A stretch of 64,000 nt of DNA from an uncultured Psychrobacter sp. (GCF_947500265.1 NZ_CANMRN010000002.1:1-64000); one strand, 5' to 3'. Positions 40,241-49,972 are shown, counted from the stretch's first letter. The notes: a model not told the origin generated them from the letters alone. Translations and numbers: made by a program.

Positions 40241-40695
40241 AACCAAACCCCTACGGCCGTGAAAAAAAAGCCCTTAATGCAGAAATGAACGTCGTACCTT
40301 ACATTGACGTCATGCTGGTGCTACTGGTGATATTTATGGTGACAGCGCCGATGCTGATTACAGGCGTCGATGTTGATCTGCCAAAAGAGCAAACCAATAC
40401 CATGAGTCAAAGCCAATTACCTGTGATTGTCTCGTTGACTGATAAAGGTGATATTTTTATCAGCTATGAAAGCAATGTTGACGTGCCAGTAAGTGAGCCT
40501 GAGCTGATTAATACATTATCTAACCTACAGTCTCAGAGCGATAATAGTAACACTGAGCCAGTACAGGTAATGATCAATGCCGATCAAAACAATCAGTATG
40601 GTGCCATCATGACGCTCATGGCAACCTTGCAACAAGCAGGTATCGAAAAAGTTGGGTTACTGACTGGTGCGCCACTACCCACACCTTCTTTATAG
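40237..40695 (+). CDS. tolR: Tol-Pal system protein TolR
   Basis: TolR is the 152-residue partner of TolQ. Its single membrane helix (about residues 18-40, VVPYIDVMLVLLVIFMVTAP) carries the essential proton-path Asp24. The rest is the periplasmic ExbD/TolR domain, ending in QAGIEKVGLLTG. It is translated with tolQ through a four-base overlap. Confidence 0.97.
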   Translation: MKPNPYGREKKALNAEMNVVPYIDVMLVLLVIFMVTAPMLITGVDVDLPKEQTNTMSQSQLPVIVSLTDKGDIFISYESNVDVPVSEPELINTLSNLQSQSDNSNTEPVQVMINADQNNQYGAIMTLMATLQQAGIEKVGLLTGAPLPTPSL

Positions 40696-40768
40696 TGATA
40701 AGCGTCCTTTAGTAAATGTCTTATATCATAATAGCCAATTCTAGTAGTCAATCTGACAAATCACGTTC

Positions 40769-41791
40769 ATGAGTATCCTTACCATGCATAATGCTCCTGC
40801 CGTCTATGTACCTACCGAACCAGAAAGCAACGGGTTAACACTGCCGACGTTGCTAAGCTTACTGGCGCATGGCCTTATCATCGGCATACTGGTTTATAAC
40901 TATCAAACCACTGAAGTTGAGACTGCTGGTAGTATTGAGACGGTCATGGTATCTCCTGAGCAACTTGCTGAAATGCAAGGACAAATATTGGCCAACCGTG
41001 CAGCAGCCAGCGCAATGCAGATGGATAGTAGCACTAGCGACTCATCCAGTAGTGCCCAGCCAGAAGTATCTGGTAGCAGCGTCAGTGCGCAAAATCCAAG
41101 TCAGACAAGCTCTCAGCGCGTACCTGTATTTACACGATCTGAGGAGCCCGCTGGTCAACCCATACTTATGAGCGAAGATCATCAACAACGTCTGCTTGAG
41201 CAGAATCAAGAGTATGAGCGCAAAATGGCTGAGTGGGCAGCACAACTAGACGAATCCGCTATGGAAGAGCTTGACCAAGTCGATCAAAGCAAACGTGATC
41301 AGCTCATAGAAGAACAAAAAAGGCTGGGAGAATTTCGTCAAAAGCAGAACAATCCACCAAAGATAAAACGTCCCACTGCTAGCGATCGCAATATTGAGAT
41401 TGATACTGCCGGCTCTGGCAATGCAGGCAAAACCTTTAGCCTATCAGATGGACAGTCTACTGTGTCTGGTGATACGTCAACCTCTAGTACGTCCAAGGGC
41501 AGTAGCCGCTCTGCGTCCAGTGGCAGTCGTGGTGCCAGCAACAGTGAAATTATCAATTTAATCAAGCGTAACTATACGCCGCCTACTGCTGCGCGAGGCT
41601 CTACTCAACGTGCCACCCTAACCATCACTGTCAATGCAAATGGCGATGTGATCAATGTGACCGCCTCTGGACCTGATAGCACGGTCAACGAAGCGGCAAG
41701 ACAAGCGGTACTCAATACTGGCAGTCTCCCGATTGATGCTGATGACCCTAAATACCCGACTTTTACCATACAGTTTAAAGGCAGCAATTAA
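40769..41791 (+). CDS. tolA: Tol-Pal system protein TolA
   Basis: TolA spans the periplasm from TolQR to TolB and Pal. The 340 residues comprise a membrane helix at about 30-48, a short charged coiled-coil (about 138-195), a Ser/Thr/Gly-rich stretch (about 215-255) in place of the long Ala/Lys helix of E. coli TolA, and a C-terminal TonB/TolA-like domain (NLIKRNYTPPTAARG to the end). Identification rests on the operon position and this layout more than on direct similarity. Confidence 0.9.
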   Translation: MSILTMHNAPAVYVPTEPESNGLTLPTLLSLLAHGLIIGILVYNYQTTEVETAGSIETVMVSPEQLAEMQGQILANRAAASAMQMDSSTSDSSSSAQPEVSGSSVSAQNPSQTSSQRVPVFTRSEEPAGQPILMSEDHQQRLLEQNQEYERKMAEWAAQLDESAMEELDQVDQSKRDQLIEEQKRLGEFRQKQNNPPKIKRPTASDRNIEIDTAGSGNAGKTFSLSDGQSTVSGDTSTSSTSKGSSRSASSGSRGASNSEIINLIKRNYTPPTAARGSTQRATLTITVNANGDVINVTASGPDSTVNEAARQAVLNTGSLPIDADDPKYPTFTIQFKGSN

Positions 41792-41927
41792 TCAGTTGCT
41801 AGGTTCTTATAATATTGGTAACGTGACGTTAAGCGGCTTGTCTCGCATAGGTTGCTGCCTCATCTAGATGCTTGTCTCATTAAATAAAAAATGAATATCA
41901 TACTAATTTTAGGAGCTCCATTTACTC

Positions 41928-43220
41928 ATGCGTACCCACAAAAAATTACTAGTCTCATTACTCGCCAGTACCTCAGCATTGCTGATATCGCAAAGCGTGC
42001 TCGCTGCACCTGTTGTACTAGAATTGGACTATGAGATTCCTGTTCAGCAAAACCAAGTTGCGTTTGTATCGTTTGCGGGTGACTCTGTCTTATCACCGAT
42101 TGTATTAAATGACTTGAGTAAAACCGAGCTAAAAGTAACCAATCAAGATCTACCGCAGCAGCCGCACAGTAGTAAAGAGCTGACAGGTACATTACCTGTT
42201 TGGCAAAGCATGGGCATACCGTATCTGGTCGTCGGCAGTACGCGTACCAATCGTGGCAAAATAATCACTGATTATGAAGTCATCGATGTCAAATCTGGTC
42301 GTGTGATAGAAGGCAAGCAAAGCCTAACTGCTGACAACAATAGAGAAAGCATGCGTTACGCTAGTCATGTCATCGCAGACAAAGTATACGAGCTGATTAC
42401 TGGTATTCCAGGGGACTTCTCAGGGCGCATTGCTTATATTGAAGAAACAGGAACTGGCAAGCAAAAGGTCTCTCGTCTCAAAGTAATGGATGCTGATGGC
42501 GAAAACGCTAGAACCATTACTGAAGTGGCAGGCTCTATTTTTTCACCAGCATGGTCACCTGATGGCAACCGTATCGCCTACTCGGTACAACGTGAAAAAT
42601 CATATCCTGTTATCTACGTGCAAAACGTCAGTGGCGGCGGTGCAACTGCTCTGACGCCTTTTTCAGGTAGTAACCTAAGCCCTTCGTTCTCTCCTGATGG
42701 CAGCAAGATATTATTCTCTAGCAGCTTTGAAGGTAGCGCTGATATCTATGAGATGAGCGCCAGCGGCGGTACACCTAGAAGGCTCACTAATTTACCGAGC
42801 AGTGAAGTGCAGCCAAGCTATGCACCAGACGGCAAATCTTTCGTTTTCGTCAGTGATAAAACTGGCTTTAACAAGCCACAAGTCTATCGCTACGAGTTTG
42901 CCACAGGACAAACCACTAAAGTGTCAAACGGTGGTTATGCAACCAGCCCGCAGTTTAGCAGTGACGGTACACAAATTGCCTTTTTGAGTGGGCGCTCAGC
43001 GGCTATTATGAATAGCAATGGTGCGATCACTACCAATCTTGGCAATACGGGTATTGATGAAGCACCAAGCTTCTCACCAAACGGTAAACGCGTGGTCTAC
43101 GCATCGACCCAAGGCGGCAAAGGCGTGCTGACTATCAAGTCCCTCAATGGTGGCGAAGCGTTTGGTAAGTCAGGACAAGGCGTTATCCGCTCACCCGTAT
43201 GGTCATCAAGCCCAAAATAA
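41928..43220 (+). CDS. tolB: Tol-Pal system periplasmic protein TolB
   Basis: TolB is a periplasmic propeller that links TolA and Pal. Residues 1-26 are a Sec signal peptide ending SVLAAP. The N-terminal domain is followed by a six-bladed propeller with repeated SPDG/YAPDGK/SSDG/SPNGK motifs (for example FSPAWSPDGNRIAYS). AGGAG lies upstream of ATG. A terminator follows at 43288, so pal is not in this operon here. Confidence 0.97.
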   Translation: MRTHKKLLVSLLASTSALLISQSVLAAPVVLELDYEIPVQQNQVAFVSFAGDSVLSPIVLNDLSKTELKVTNQDLPQQPHSSKELTGTLPVWQSMGIPYLVVGSTRTNRGKIITDYEVIDVKSGRVIEGKQSLTADNNRESMRYASHVIADKVYELITGIPGDFSGRIAYIEETGTGKQKVSRLKVMDADGENARTITEVAGSIFSPAWSPDGNRIAYSVQREKSYPVIYVQNVSGGGATALTPFSGSNLSPSFSPDGSKILFSSSFEGSADIYEMSASGGTPRRLTNLPSSEVQPSYAPDGKSFVFVSDKTGFNKPQVYRYEFATGQTTKVSNGGYATSPQFSSDGTQIAFLSGRSAAIMNSNGAITTNLGNTGIDEAPSFSPNGKRVVYASTQGGKGVLTIKSLNGGEAFGKSGQGVIRSPVWSSSPK

Positions 43221-43287
43221 TTGGTCGTCCACTAAAGTAGCAATTTTGGTTATGGTGGAATAGATATCAATTATTGAGCAAAGTTGA

Positions 43288-43328
43288 AAAAAGCTCCAAT
43301 CATATTCGTTATGGTTGGGGCTTTTTTT
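43288..43328 (+). terminator. Rho-independent terminator of tolQRAB
   Basis: AAAGCTCCAATCAT pairs with ATGGTTGGGGCTTT (with G-T pairs) and is followed by seven T. From here to 43488 I see nothing else. Confidence 0.9.
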
Positions 43329-43488
43329 GATTAAAAACAGCAATAGAGCTGCCGATAGATCTTAGTATTTATTCGTTCTCAATGGTCAGTACCCCTCTTC
43401 TTTGATCTACTTTTCAATGTTACCTAACCCTCCCTCTTTCGTAACAAACCTGTAAACGCACTAGTACCAAAAAAAACATTGCAATGAC

Positions 43489-43532
43489 TTGCATTTTACC
43501 TATACCCTAAATATACCTGACCAATTGGTCAG
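43489..43532 (+). promoter_or_regulatory. Promoter with overlapping RutR-type operator, site 1
   Basis: TTGCAT (43489-43494), a 17-base spacer and TATACC (43512-43517) form a good sigma-70 promoter. The perfect 16-base palindrome CTGACCAATTGGTCAG (43517-43532) begins on the last base of the -10 box and covers the expected start site. The palindrome has the form of the RutR operator known in E. coli. A leader of about 190 bases leads to the permease gene. Confidence 0.75.
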
Positions 43533-43725
43533 TTTGTTCAAATATTAGCCAACATATATTAGCTATTTTCATTATTTATCTTACAGACGGATGCGTACCC
43601 CTATTGTTTACATCGATAAAAAACAAGTCAAAGATTGGGTTAAAACTTTGATCTCGTGATTTACCACATTGTCTGATATCTACAGTCAAGCGGGTACTAA
43701 GCAGTTATTTTAGGAGGAAACCACC

Positions 43726-45132
43726 ATGAGTGAAAACGTTCCAGCGAATACCGATTTACTGTATAGACTGCATGACCGTCCTACCCCCATTAAAGCATTT
43801 TTAGGTGCTATACAGCACGTACTTGCAGCGTTTGTAGGTATCATCACACCCTCTCTTATCATAGGTGGCACATTAGGTTTAGGAGAGCATATCCCCTACC
43901 TTCTCAGTATGTCATTGATAGTATCTGGCGTCGCAACCTTTATTCAGACTCGTAAAGTAGGTCCTGTTGGCTCTGGTCTCATGGCGTTACAAGGTACTAG
44001 TTTTGGATTTTTGGCAGCAGTACTGACGGCAGGGTTTGTGGTAAAAAACCGCGGTGGTGGTCCAGAAGAGATTTTATCCGTTATTTTTGGTGTTTCCTTT
44101 CTCGGTGCATTTGTTGAGATATTTTTGAGTCAGTTTATCACCAAACTCAAATCTTTTATGAGCCCTATTGTTACAGGCTGCGTGATTGTCACGATTGGTT
44201 TGTCATTAACCAAGGTAGGTCTGACCGACTTAGCAGGTGGGTTTGGTGCTGAAGATTTTGGTAGTATTCCGAACTTACTTTTGGGCGGTGGTGTGCTGGC
44301 AAGTGTCGTACTGATTAGCATCATCAACAATAAAGTCATTCGCTCAAGCGCCATCTTTATCGGTTTGATGCTCGGCCTTGTCGCTGCCGTATTTATGGGA
44401 CGTATCGATTTTTCATTGGTTTCTGAAGCGGCTTTTTTTACGGTGCCGATTCCTTTTAAGTATGGCTTTGGTTTTGATTGGCAGGCTTTTATTCCTATTG
44501 CCTTTATGTACATCATTACCAGTATCGAGACCTCAGGCGATCTGACGGCTACCTCAATGATATCAGGGGAACCGATCAAAGGCCCTCTCTATGAGAAACG
44601 CATCAAAGGCGGTGTATTAGGAGATGGTGTTAACTCTCTAATTGCAGCGGTATTCAATACCTTCCCCGTGACGACCTTTAGCCAAAACAATGGTGTGATC
44701 CAAATGACGGGTATTGCCAGTCGCTACGTGGGTTTCTATGTTGGTGGCCTTCTATGCCTGATGGGGCTATTCCCCGTCCTTGGTGCTATTTTTACCCAAT
44801 TACCAAAGCCTGTCGTTGGCGGTGTCACGCTACTGATGTTTGCGACGGTAGCGACTGCTGGTATTCGTATCTTATCTACCGTGCAATTCACGCATCGTAA
44901 TGTGTTAATCATTGCCACTTCACTGGGTCTGGCAACGGGTATCGCCTTTGTCCCTGACGTACTGTCACAAACGCCGCAGTTCTTTCAGAATATCTTTGGC
45001 TCAGCGGTGACGATGTCAGGAATTGTCGCGATTACGCTTGATATGATTTTACCCAAAAACTATGGCATCGAGTTTGATACCAAAGCACAGCATGCTGACG
45101 ACGGTTTAGAACCAACGCAAGAAGTAGCATAA
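43726..45132 (+). CDS. NCS2 xanthine/urate-type permease
   Basis: This 468-residue membrane protein is of the XanQ/UacT branch of NCS2 transporters, distinct from the AzgA protein at 37606. The signature QNNGVIQMTGIASRYVG and the block FIPIAFMYIITSIETSGDLT are complete. It has twelve to fourteen membrane segments. AGGAGG lies before ATG. It begins the purine island and is preceded by operator site 1. Xanthine, urate or both are likely substrates; sequence alone does not decide. Confidence 0.93.
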   Translation: MSENVPANTDLLYRLHDRPTPIKAFLGAIQHVLAAFVGIITPSLIIGGTLGLGEHIPYLLSMSLIVSGVATFIQTRKVGPVGSGLMALQGTSFGFLAAVLTAGFVVKNRGGGPEEILSVIFGVSFLGAFVEIFLSQFITKLKSFMSPIVTGCVIVTIGLSLTKVGLTDLAGGFGAEDFGSIPNLLLGGGVLASVVLISIINNKVIRSSAIFIGLMLGLVAAVFMGRIDFSLVSEAAFFTVPIPFKYGFGFDWQAFIPIAFMYIITSIETSGDLTATSMISGEPIKGPLYEKRIKGGVLGDGVNSLIAAVFNTFPVTTFSQNNGVIQMTGIASRYVGFYVGGLLCLMGLFPVLGAIFTQLPKPVVGGVTLLMFATVATAGIRILSTVQFTHRNVLIIATSLGLATGIAFVPDVLSQTPQFFQNIFGSAVTMSGIVAITLDMILPKNYGIEFDTKAQHADDGLEPTQEVA

Positions 45133-45180
45133 GGCTAAACACAAGCTAGAGCTGAACATATCGAAGTGTTTCGCCGTAAA

Positions 45181-45219
45181 CGAGGTGCACAGAAAAATAG
45201 AAACAATCTGTGCACTTCG
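45181..45219. terminator. Inverted repeat between convergent permease and tetR genes
   Basis: CGAGGTGCACAGA (45181-45193) and TCTGTGCACTTCG (45207-45219) pair over 13 bases with one G-A/G-U position. No T-run follows. It probably ends one or both transcripts. Two 16-bp direct repeats of AAATAGG-N2-C-type sequence (45242-45273) lie between it and the tetR stop. Confidence 0.5.
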
Positions 45220-45274
45220 CTGATTAAGCACCTGACTTATTAAATAGGCACCCTGTCAAATAGGTACTTTGTCA

Positions 45275-45940
45275 TTATTCAAGGCCACAGCCCCTTAGAA
45301 TAAAAGGCACCAGAAAATCTGCCGCACGTGCTTCATCTGCTGCATCATAAGCGGTCTTATCCATTAATCCAACGATCTCAATCTCGAATTCAGCATAACG
45401 TTGGGTCGTCGCCCAAATCAAAATCAGTAGTTGTAGAGGATCAGTAATCCCAATTTTGCCTTGCTTGTGCCACTCTTTCATTACCTGTGCTTTATCGTGT
45501 ACCCACTCCTTCATCGTGGTGGACATAAATTCATGCAGATGCGGTGCGCCGCCGATGACTTCAATCGCAAACAGTTTATGGCGACTTGGATTGACAAATG
45601 CCTGATGTAGCTTAGTACGGACGAATTTTTCGATGACTGTTTTTGGGTCGCTATCTACCGTCATGGTTACCAAGCCTTCATTCCATTCTTGAATGATCGA
45701 GCGTAGCACTGCCATGTAGAGATTCTTTTTATTTTTAAAGTAGTAGTGAACATTGGCTTTAGGCAAGCCTGCCCTATCGGCAATGCCCTGCATCGTAGCG
45801 CCGCGATAGCTCTGAAGCACAAACTCTTCTTCAGCTGCCGCTAAGATAAGCGCTTGATTCTGTGCGCGAATGGCTTGTTGGCTACGGTGCGAGGGCGTAT
45901 CAGTCACTGAGGTTTCTTCCTTTTGATTGTTTTGAGTCAT
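45275..45940 (-). CDS. TetR-family regulator resembling RutR
   Basis: The 221-residue protein has a TetR helix-turn-helix (about residues 30-75, GATMQGIADRAGLPKANVHY then YFKNKKNLYMAVL) and a RutR/YcdC-like C-terminal domain, with FAIEVIGGAPHLHEFM and ILIWATTQRYAEFEIEI corresponding to RutR's FCMEMLAGAPLL and FMIWASTQHYADF. RutR in E. coli binds uracil and controls pyrimidine use. Here the gene lies between a purine permease and the urate genes and faces an operator that also lies in two other local promoters. It is the likely repressor of the whole island and of itself; the ligand is probably a purine intermediate, by inference. Confidence 0.88.
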   Translation of the reverse strand: MTQNNQKEETSVTDTPSHRSQQAIRAQNQALILAAAEEEFVLQSYRGATMQGIADRAGLPKANVHYYFKNKKNLYMAVLRSIIQEWNEGLVTMTVDSDPKTVIEKFVRTKLHQAFVNPSRHKLFAIEVIGGAPHLHEFMSTTMKEWVHDKAQVMKEWHKQGKIGITDPLQLLILIWATTQRYAEFEIEIVGLMDKTAYDAADEARAADFLVPFILRGCGLE

Positions 45941-46047
45941 AGCAGTGGTATCTCACTTTAAGAGACAGGTTCGACAAAATAGTCACTATATTTCGCTGTG
46001 TATTCTTATATAAACACATAGATTTGATCAGCATAACCTGTTAAATA

Positions 46048-46097
46048 AAAATATTTCGCATAAAACAGTTGACCAATTAGTCAGGTTTTAGCAAAAT
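46048..46097. promoter_or_regulatory. Divergent promoters with shared RutR-type operator, site 2
   Basis: The operator TTGACCAATTAGTCAG spans 46069-46084. On the minus strand TTGGTC (46076-46071), 17 bases and TATTTT (46053-46048) form a promoter for tetR. On the plus strand TTGACC (46069-46074), 17 bases and CAAAAT (46092-46097) form a weaker one toward uraD. The operator overlaps both -35 boxes. The 367 bases from here to uraD hold an open frame (46220-46543) that I judge spurious. Confidence 0.65.
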
Positions 46098-46463
46098 GGG
46101 AACTGTAAATCAATCACGCCGTCATTAATTGCCTCTTGCCAGACGTTTTGGACGGCTAAAATATCAGTGTTTCCTTAGCAAATCTGTTTCATATTGTCAG
46201 TTCACTATAACTTGAAATTATGCAAAGCGTATATAAGCGCCAAAGGTCTGACTACGAACACATCGATTATCGACTTTTGATTTTGAGCAAATTAGTAGCT
46301 GCTAGCTTAATCAAATTAGCCATAAAGCTGAAGCAACCGCTACTTATCAAGACTACTGCTGGTACCTATAAGTTTATGCAAATAACCATAAGGTATAAAC
46401 CTCTATCAAACATTTATCGCCCGATACAGATAGCGGGCTACCCTATTAGAAAAGGATGTCATC

Positions 46464-46997
46464 GTGAGCTTAACCTTAGCGCAATTCAACGATTTATCAC
46501 AAGAAGTCGCCATCGCTCAGCTATTGACTTGCTGCACCAATAAAAACTGGGCTTATAAACTTGCAGACGCCCGCCCTTTTGCAGACTTTGACGCACTGCT
46601 AGCAAGTAGCGACGCTATCTGGAACAAAGTACAAAATGATGAGGCTAACTTATTAGAAGCATTTGATGGGCACCCGCAAATCGGTAACGTGGCATCTCTA
46701 AAAGAAAAATACCGCAACACACAAAGTAGCGCCGCACATGAACAATCAGGAGCTAACGATGCAGCCGATGAGGTGCTCGAAGCACTTGCCAAAGGCAATC
46801 GAGACTATCTTGATAAATTTGGTTTTATTTTTATTGTCTTTGCAACGGGTAAAAGCGCGCAGCAAATGCTAGATCTGCTATTAGCGCGCTTGCCTAACGA
46901 TCGTGCTACTGAACTGGCAAATGCAGCCACTGAGCAAAATAAAATTACACGTCTACGTTTAACTAAATTGCTAGGTAATGCTTCGACAAGCAAATAG
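46464..46997 (+). CDS. uraD: OHCU decarboxylase
   Basis: UraD decarboxylates 2-oxo-4-hydroxy-4-carboxy-5-ureidoimidazoline to S-allantoin, the third step after urate. The 177-residue, all-helical protein has the family stretches FNDLSQEVAIAQLLTCCTN and FDGHPQIGNVASLKEKY, with the active-site His and Glu region AHEQSGA, then FIFIVFATGKSAQQML. It starts with GTG at 46464, with AAAGGATG upstream. It opens an operon that runs to allA, with uraH 65 bases later. Confidence 0.95.
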   Translation: MSLTLAQFNDLSQEVAIAQLLTCCTNKNWAYKLADARPFADFDALLASSDAIWNKVQNDEANLLEAFDGHPQIGNVASLKEKYRNTQSSAAHEQSGANDAADEVLEALAKGNRDYLDKFGFIFIVFATGKSAQQMLDLLLARLPNDRATELANAATEQNKITRLRLTKLLGNASTSK

Positions 46998-47062
46998 TAG
47001 TCGCAGAGTTAGACTAGCATTTTCACCCTATTTATATTTTTCACGAATACAAAGGAAGCATC

Positions 47063-47431
47063 ATGTCTGCCACCCTATCATCACATATCTTAGACACTCA
47101 TCTTGGCAAACCTGCCGCTGATGTCGCCGTTACCTTACACCGCGTACAAGACAATGGTGTCGCCACATTACTAGGGCATGGTACAACCAATAGTGATGGC
47201 CGTGTCACACCAGACGCTTGGCAATTTGATACAGCCATCGATAGTACTGACCGTCAGCTAGATACCGGACGCTATACCGTAACGTTTGATACTCAGTCTT
47301 ATTTTGATGCTCAGCAGCTGACAGCATTTTATCCGCAAGTGGTTATCGACTTTGTGGTAAGCGATGCCAGTCATTATCACGTACCGCTCCTGCTTAGTGC
47401 GCACGGTTATAGTACCTATCGCGGATCGTAA
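47063..47431 (+). CDS. uraH: 5-hydroxyisourate hydrolase
   Basis: UraH opens the ring of 5-hydroxyisourate, the product of urate oxidation. It is a 122-residue transthyretin-like protein with the N-terminal catalytic segment LSSHILDTHLGKPAADVAV and the diagnostic C-terminal YRGS. There is no signal peptide, so it acts in the cytoplasm. AAAGGAAG precedes ATG. Confidence 0.97.
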   Translation: MSATLSSHILDTHLGKPAADVAVTLHRVQDNGVATLLGHGTTNSDGRVTPDAWQFDTAIDSTDRQLDTGRYTVTFDTQSYFDAQQLTAFYPQVVIDFVVSDASHYHVPLLLSAHGYSTYRGS

Positions 47432-47542
47432 CTTTGGTGCTATTTAGCTCTCTGCTTGGTTATTAGTTTTAAAGAAATACTATCAAAAGAAATTACCAAG
47501 ACATTTTATTAAGACACTGTCATATTAAAGGACATTTATTAC

Positions 47543-48910
47543 ATGGGCGCCTATCTTCTCGAATGGTTGAGTTTATTTTTCCGCTGGTTTCATGTTATCG
47601 CTGGGGTCGCATGGATTGGTGCATCGTTTTATTTTGTGTGGCTAGATCTAAGCCTACGCAAACCGCCACAGTGGAAAACAGACAAAGGCATTTCAGGTGA
47701 TCTTTGGGCCGTCCATGGCGGCGGGTTTTATGAGATTGCCAAATACAAACTCGAGCCAGAAGAGATGCCAAAGACGCTACATTGGTTTAAATGGGAAGCT
47801 TATACCACTTGGCTGACGGGTGCGGCGATGATGTCTATCGTCTATTATGCCAATGCAACTGCCTACCTGATCGACCCAAGCAAAGTGCCTTTTACCAGTA
47901 TCGGTGCCATTGCCACCAGCTTGCTTTTCTTATTTGGCAGTTACTTCATTTATGAAGTTATCGTGCGCAGTCATTTGGGTAAAAACGCGTTTATCTTTAG
48001 TACGCTGATTTTTATTTTGCTGGTCATCGCGAGCTGGGGTTCTTACCAGCTGTTTAGTGATCGCGCCTCGTTTATTCATATCGGTGCTATCTTGGGCACA
48101 GTGATGGTAGGTAACGTATTCTTCGGTATTATGCCAGCTCAGCGTGCACTCGTTGACTGTGTGCGGCGCGGTGAAAAACCAGGTAGAGAAGTGGCTGAAT
48201 TGGCATTACAAGCCAAAAATCGCTCACTGATGAATAACTATTTTACCCTACCGCTCATTTTTACCATGATCAGCAACCATTACCCAATGATGTATGCTCA
48301 TGAAAAAGGTTGGTTGGTATTGGTCTTCGTCGGTATCATTACCGCGACTGCCCGTCATTACTTTAACCAAAAGCACTTAGGTCATAAAAAACCACGTTAC
48401 TTGGTTATTCCAGCCGTATTAACCGTATTGTTGATTATTTGGATGCGACCTGAGCCGATTGAGCCAGCGCCTGCAATGCCTGCTACTGCCTCAGTAGCAC
48501 CTACGACAACTGATAGCACCCCTACAGCTACAAGCGCGACTATTGACTCAAGCACTGATACCGTTGCTAATGCTAATAACAGTTCTAATAGCAATGCTAC
48601 TAACAGTGCTGATAACAGTATTAGCACTGATGCAGCTACTGCTGAAGCCGTACCAGTGAGCGCATCAGCAGATGACGCCATGATGGATGTCGTGCATACG
48701 CGCTGTAGCACCTGTCATGCGGTGCAGCCAACACAGCAAGGCTTTGCCGCGCCGCCAGCAGGAATCATTTTGCAGACACCAGAAGACTTAAAAATTCATA
48801 AAGCGAAAATCGTCACTGCGGTACAAACTGGCTATATGCCGCTTGGTAATATTACTCAGTTGACGGATGCCGAGCGCCAACAGCTCGTGGCCTATGCATC
48901 ATCACTTTAA
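47543..48910 (+). CDS. puuD: Membrane urate oxidase PuuD with cytochrome c domain
   Basis: PuuD oxidises urate to 5-hydroxyisourate and passes electrons to the respiratory chain instead of making hydrogen peroxide as cofactor-free uricases do. Residues 1-300 form a membrane domain of eight or so helices (starting WLSLFFRWFHVIAGVAWIG). A low-complexity linker of about 70 residues, rich in Thr, Ser, Ala and Asn, follows at about 303-375. The C-terminal cytochrome c domain binds heme at CSTCH (388-392), with a possible axial Met in GYMPLGN. AAAGGA precedes ATG. It lies between uraH and puuE. Confidence 0.95.
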   Translation: MGAYLLEWLSLFFRWFHVIAGVAWIGASFYFVWLDLSLRKPPQWKTDKGISGDLWAVHGGGFYEIAKYKLEPEEMPKTLHWFKWEAYTTWLTGAAMMSIVYYANATAYLIDPSKVPFTSIGAIATSLLFLFGSYFIYEVIVRSHLGKNAFIFSTLIFILLVIASWGSYQLFSDRASFIHIGAILGTVMVGNVFFGIMPAQRALVDCVRRGEKPGREVAELALQAKNRSLMNNYFTLPLIFTMISNHYPMMYAHEKGWLVLVFVGIITATARHYFNQKHLGHKKPRYLVIPAVLTVLLIIWMRPEPIEPAPAMPATASVAPTTTDSTPTATSATIDSSTDTVANANNSSNSNATNSADNSISTDAATAEAVPVSASADDAMMDVVHTRCSTCHAVQPTQQGFAAPPAGIILQTPEDLKIHKAKIVTAVQTGYMPLGNITQLTDAERQQLVAYASSL

Positions 48911-48991
48911 TTTTTGATAAAAAATAACTGTCCTTTACGAGCAATATTTTAATAAATACTTAAGGCTCTAAGCGATATAGGAATATAGATA

Positions 48992-49972
48992 ATGAGCAAA
49001 AAAATTACCAGTGACTTTGATCTGAGCACATATCCTCGCGACTTAAAAGGCTATGCTGGCAATCCACCAAAAGCGAACTGGCCAGGTGGCGCAAAAATCG
49101 CCGTACAGTTTGTATTAAACATCGAAGAAGGTGCAGAAAATAGCGTCATCCATGGCGATGGTCAATCAGAGCGTTTTTTGTCTGATATTTTAGGCACACC
49201 AGAATTTAACAACCGTCACCAGTCTATTGAATCTGCATTCGAATACGGTAGCCGTGTCGGTGTATGGCGTGTGCTAGATGTCTTTAAAGATTATGGTATT
49301 CCTATCACCACGTTTACCTGTGCCGCCGCTGCTGAAAAAACACCGCATATTATCGAGCGGGTATTAGAAGACGGTCATGAGATTGCCAGTCATGGTCTAC
49401 GCTGGATCACTTATCAGGATATGTACCGTGAGACTGAGCGCGAACACATTCGCTGTGCTACCCAGATATTTAAACGTATGCTCGGTTGTCAACCTCTCGG
49501 CTGGTATACAGGACGTGATAGTCCAAATACTCGTGAATTGGTTGCCGAGCAAGGTGGATACACCTATGACTCTGACTCATACGGTGATGAGTTACCATAT
49601 TGGCTCAATGTAAAGGTTCAAGACGGCAATATGATTACGCGTAAACCACATTTGGTCATACCTTATAGCTTAGAGACCAACGACATGCGTTTTTCTTCTA
49701 GCCCGGGGTTCACCCATGCTGAACCATTTTATCAGTATCTCAAAGACAGCTTTGACACCTTATACGAAGAAGGCGCACATACCCCTAAAATGCTGACCAT
49801 TGGCTTGCATTGCCGCATTATTGGGCGTGCAGGACGCATCAAAGCGCTAAAGCAATTTTTGCAATATATCACCGCTAAGCCGGACGTATGGATATGCCGC
49901 CGTGATGATATCGCCAAGCACTGGTACGACAACCACCCTGCCACGCCAGACAACACTGCCAACTGGATGTAA
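48992..49972 (+). CDS. puuE: Metal-independent allantoinase PuuE
   Basis: PuuE hydrolyses allantoin to allantoate. It has the polysaccharide-deacetylase (NodB) fold rather than the amidohydrolase fold of AllB. Family marks are YPRDLKGYAGNPPKANWPGG at the N-terminus, the histidine region GHEIASHGLRWI, and WYTGRDSPNTRELVAEQGGY. The 326 residues include the usual C-terminal segment TIGLHCRIIGRAGRIKAL. AGGAA precedes ATG. Confidence 0.96.
   Translation: MSKKITSDFDLSTYPRDLKGYAGNPPKANWPGGAKIAVQFVLNIEEGAENSVIHGDGQSERFLSDILGTPEFNNRHQSIESAFEYGSRVGVWRVLDVFKDYGIPITTFTCAAAAEKTPHIIERVLEDGHEIASHGLRWITYQDMYRETEREHIRCATQIFKRMLGCQPLGWYTGRDSPNTRELVAEQGGYTYDSDSYGDELPYWLNVKVQDGNMITRKPHLVIPYSLETNDMRFSSSPGFTHAEPFYQYLKDSFDTLYEEGAHTPKMLTIGLHCRIIGRAGRIKALKQFLQYITAKPDVWICRRDDIAKHWYDNHPATPDNTANWM

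Noticed and set aside
46220..46543. 107-codon frame upstream of uraD
   Set aside because: It runs into uraD in another frame, has no ribosome binding site, and covers the regulatory region of the operon.
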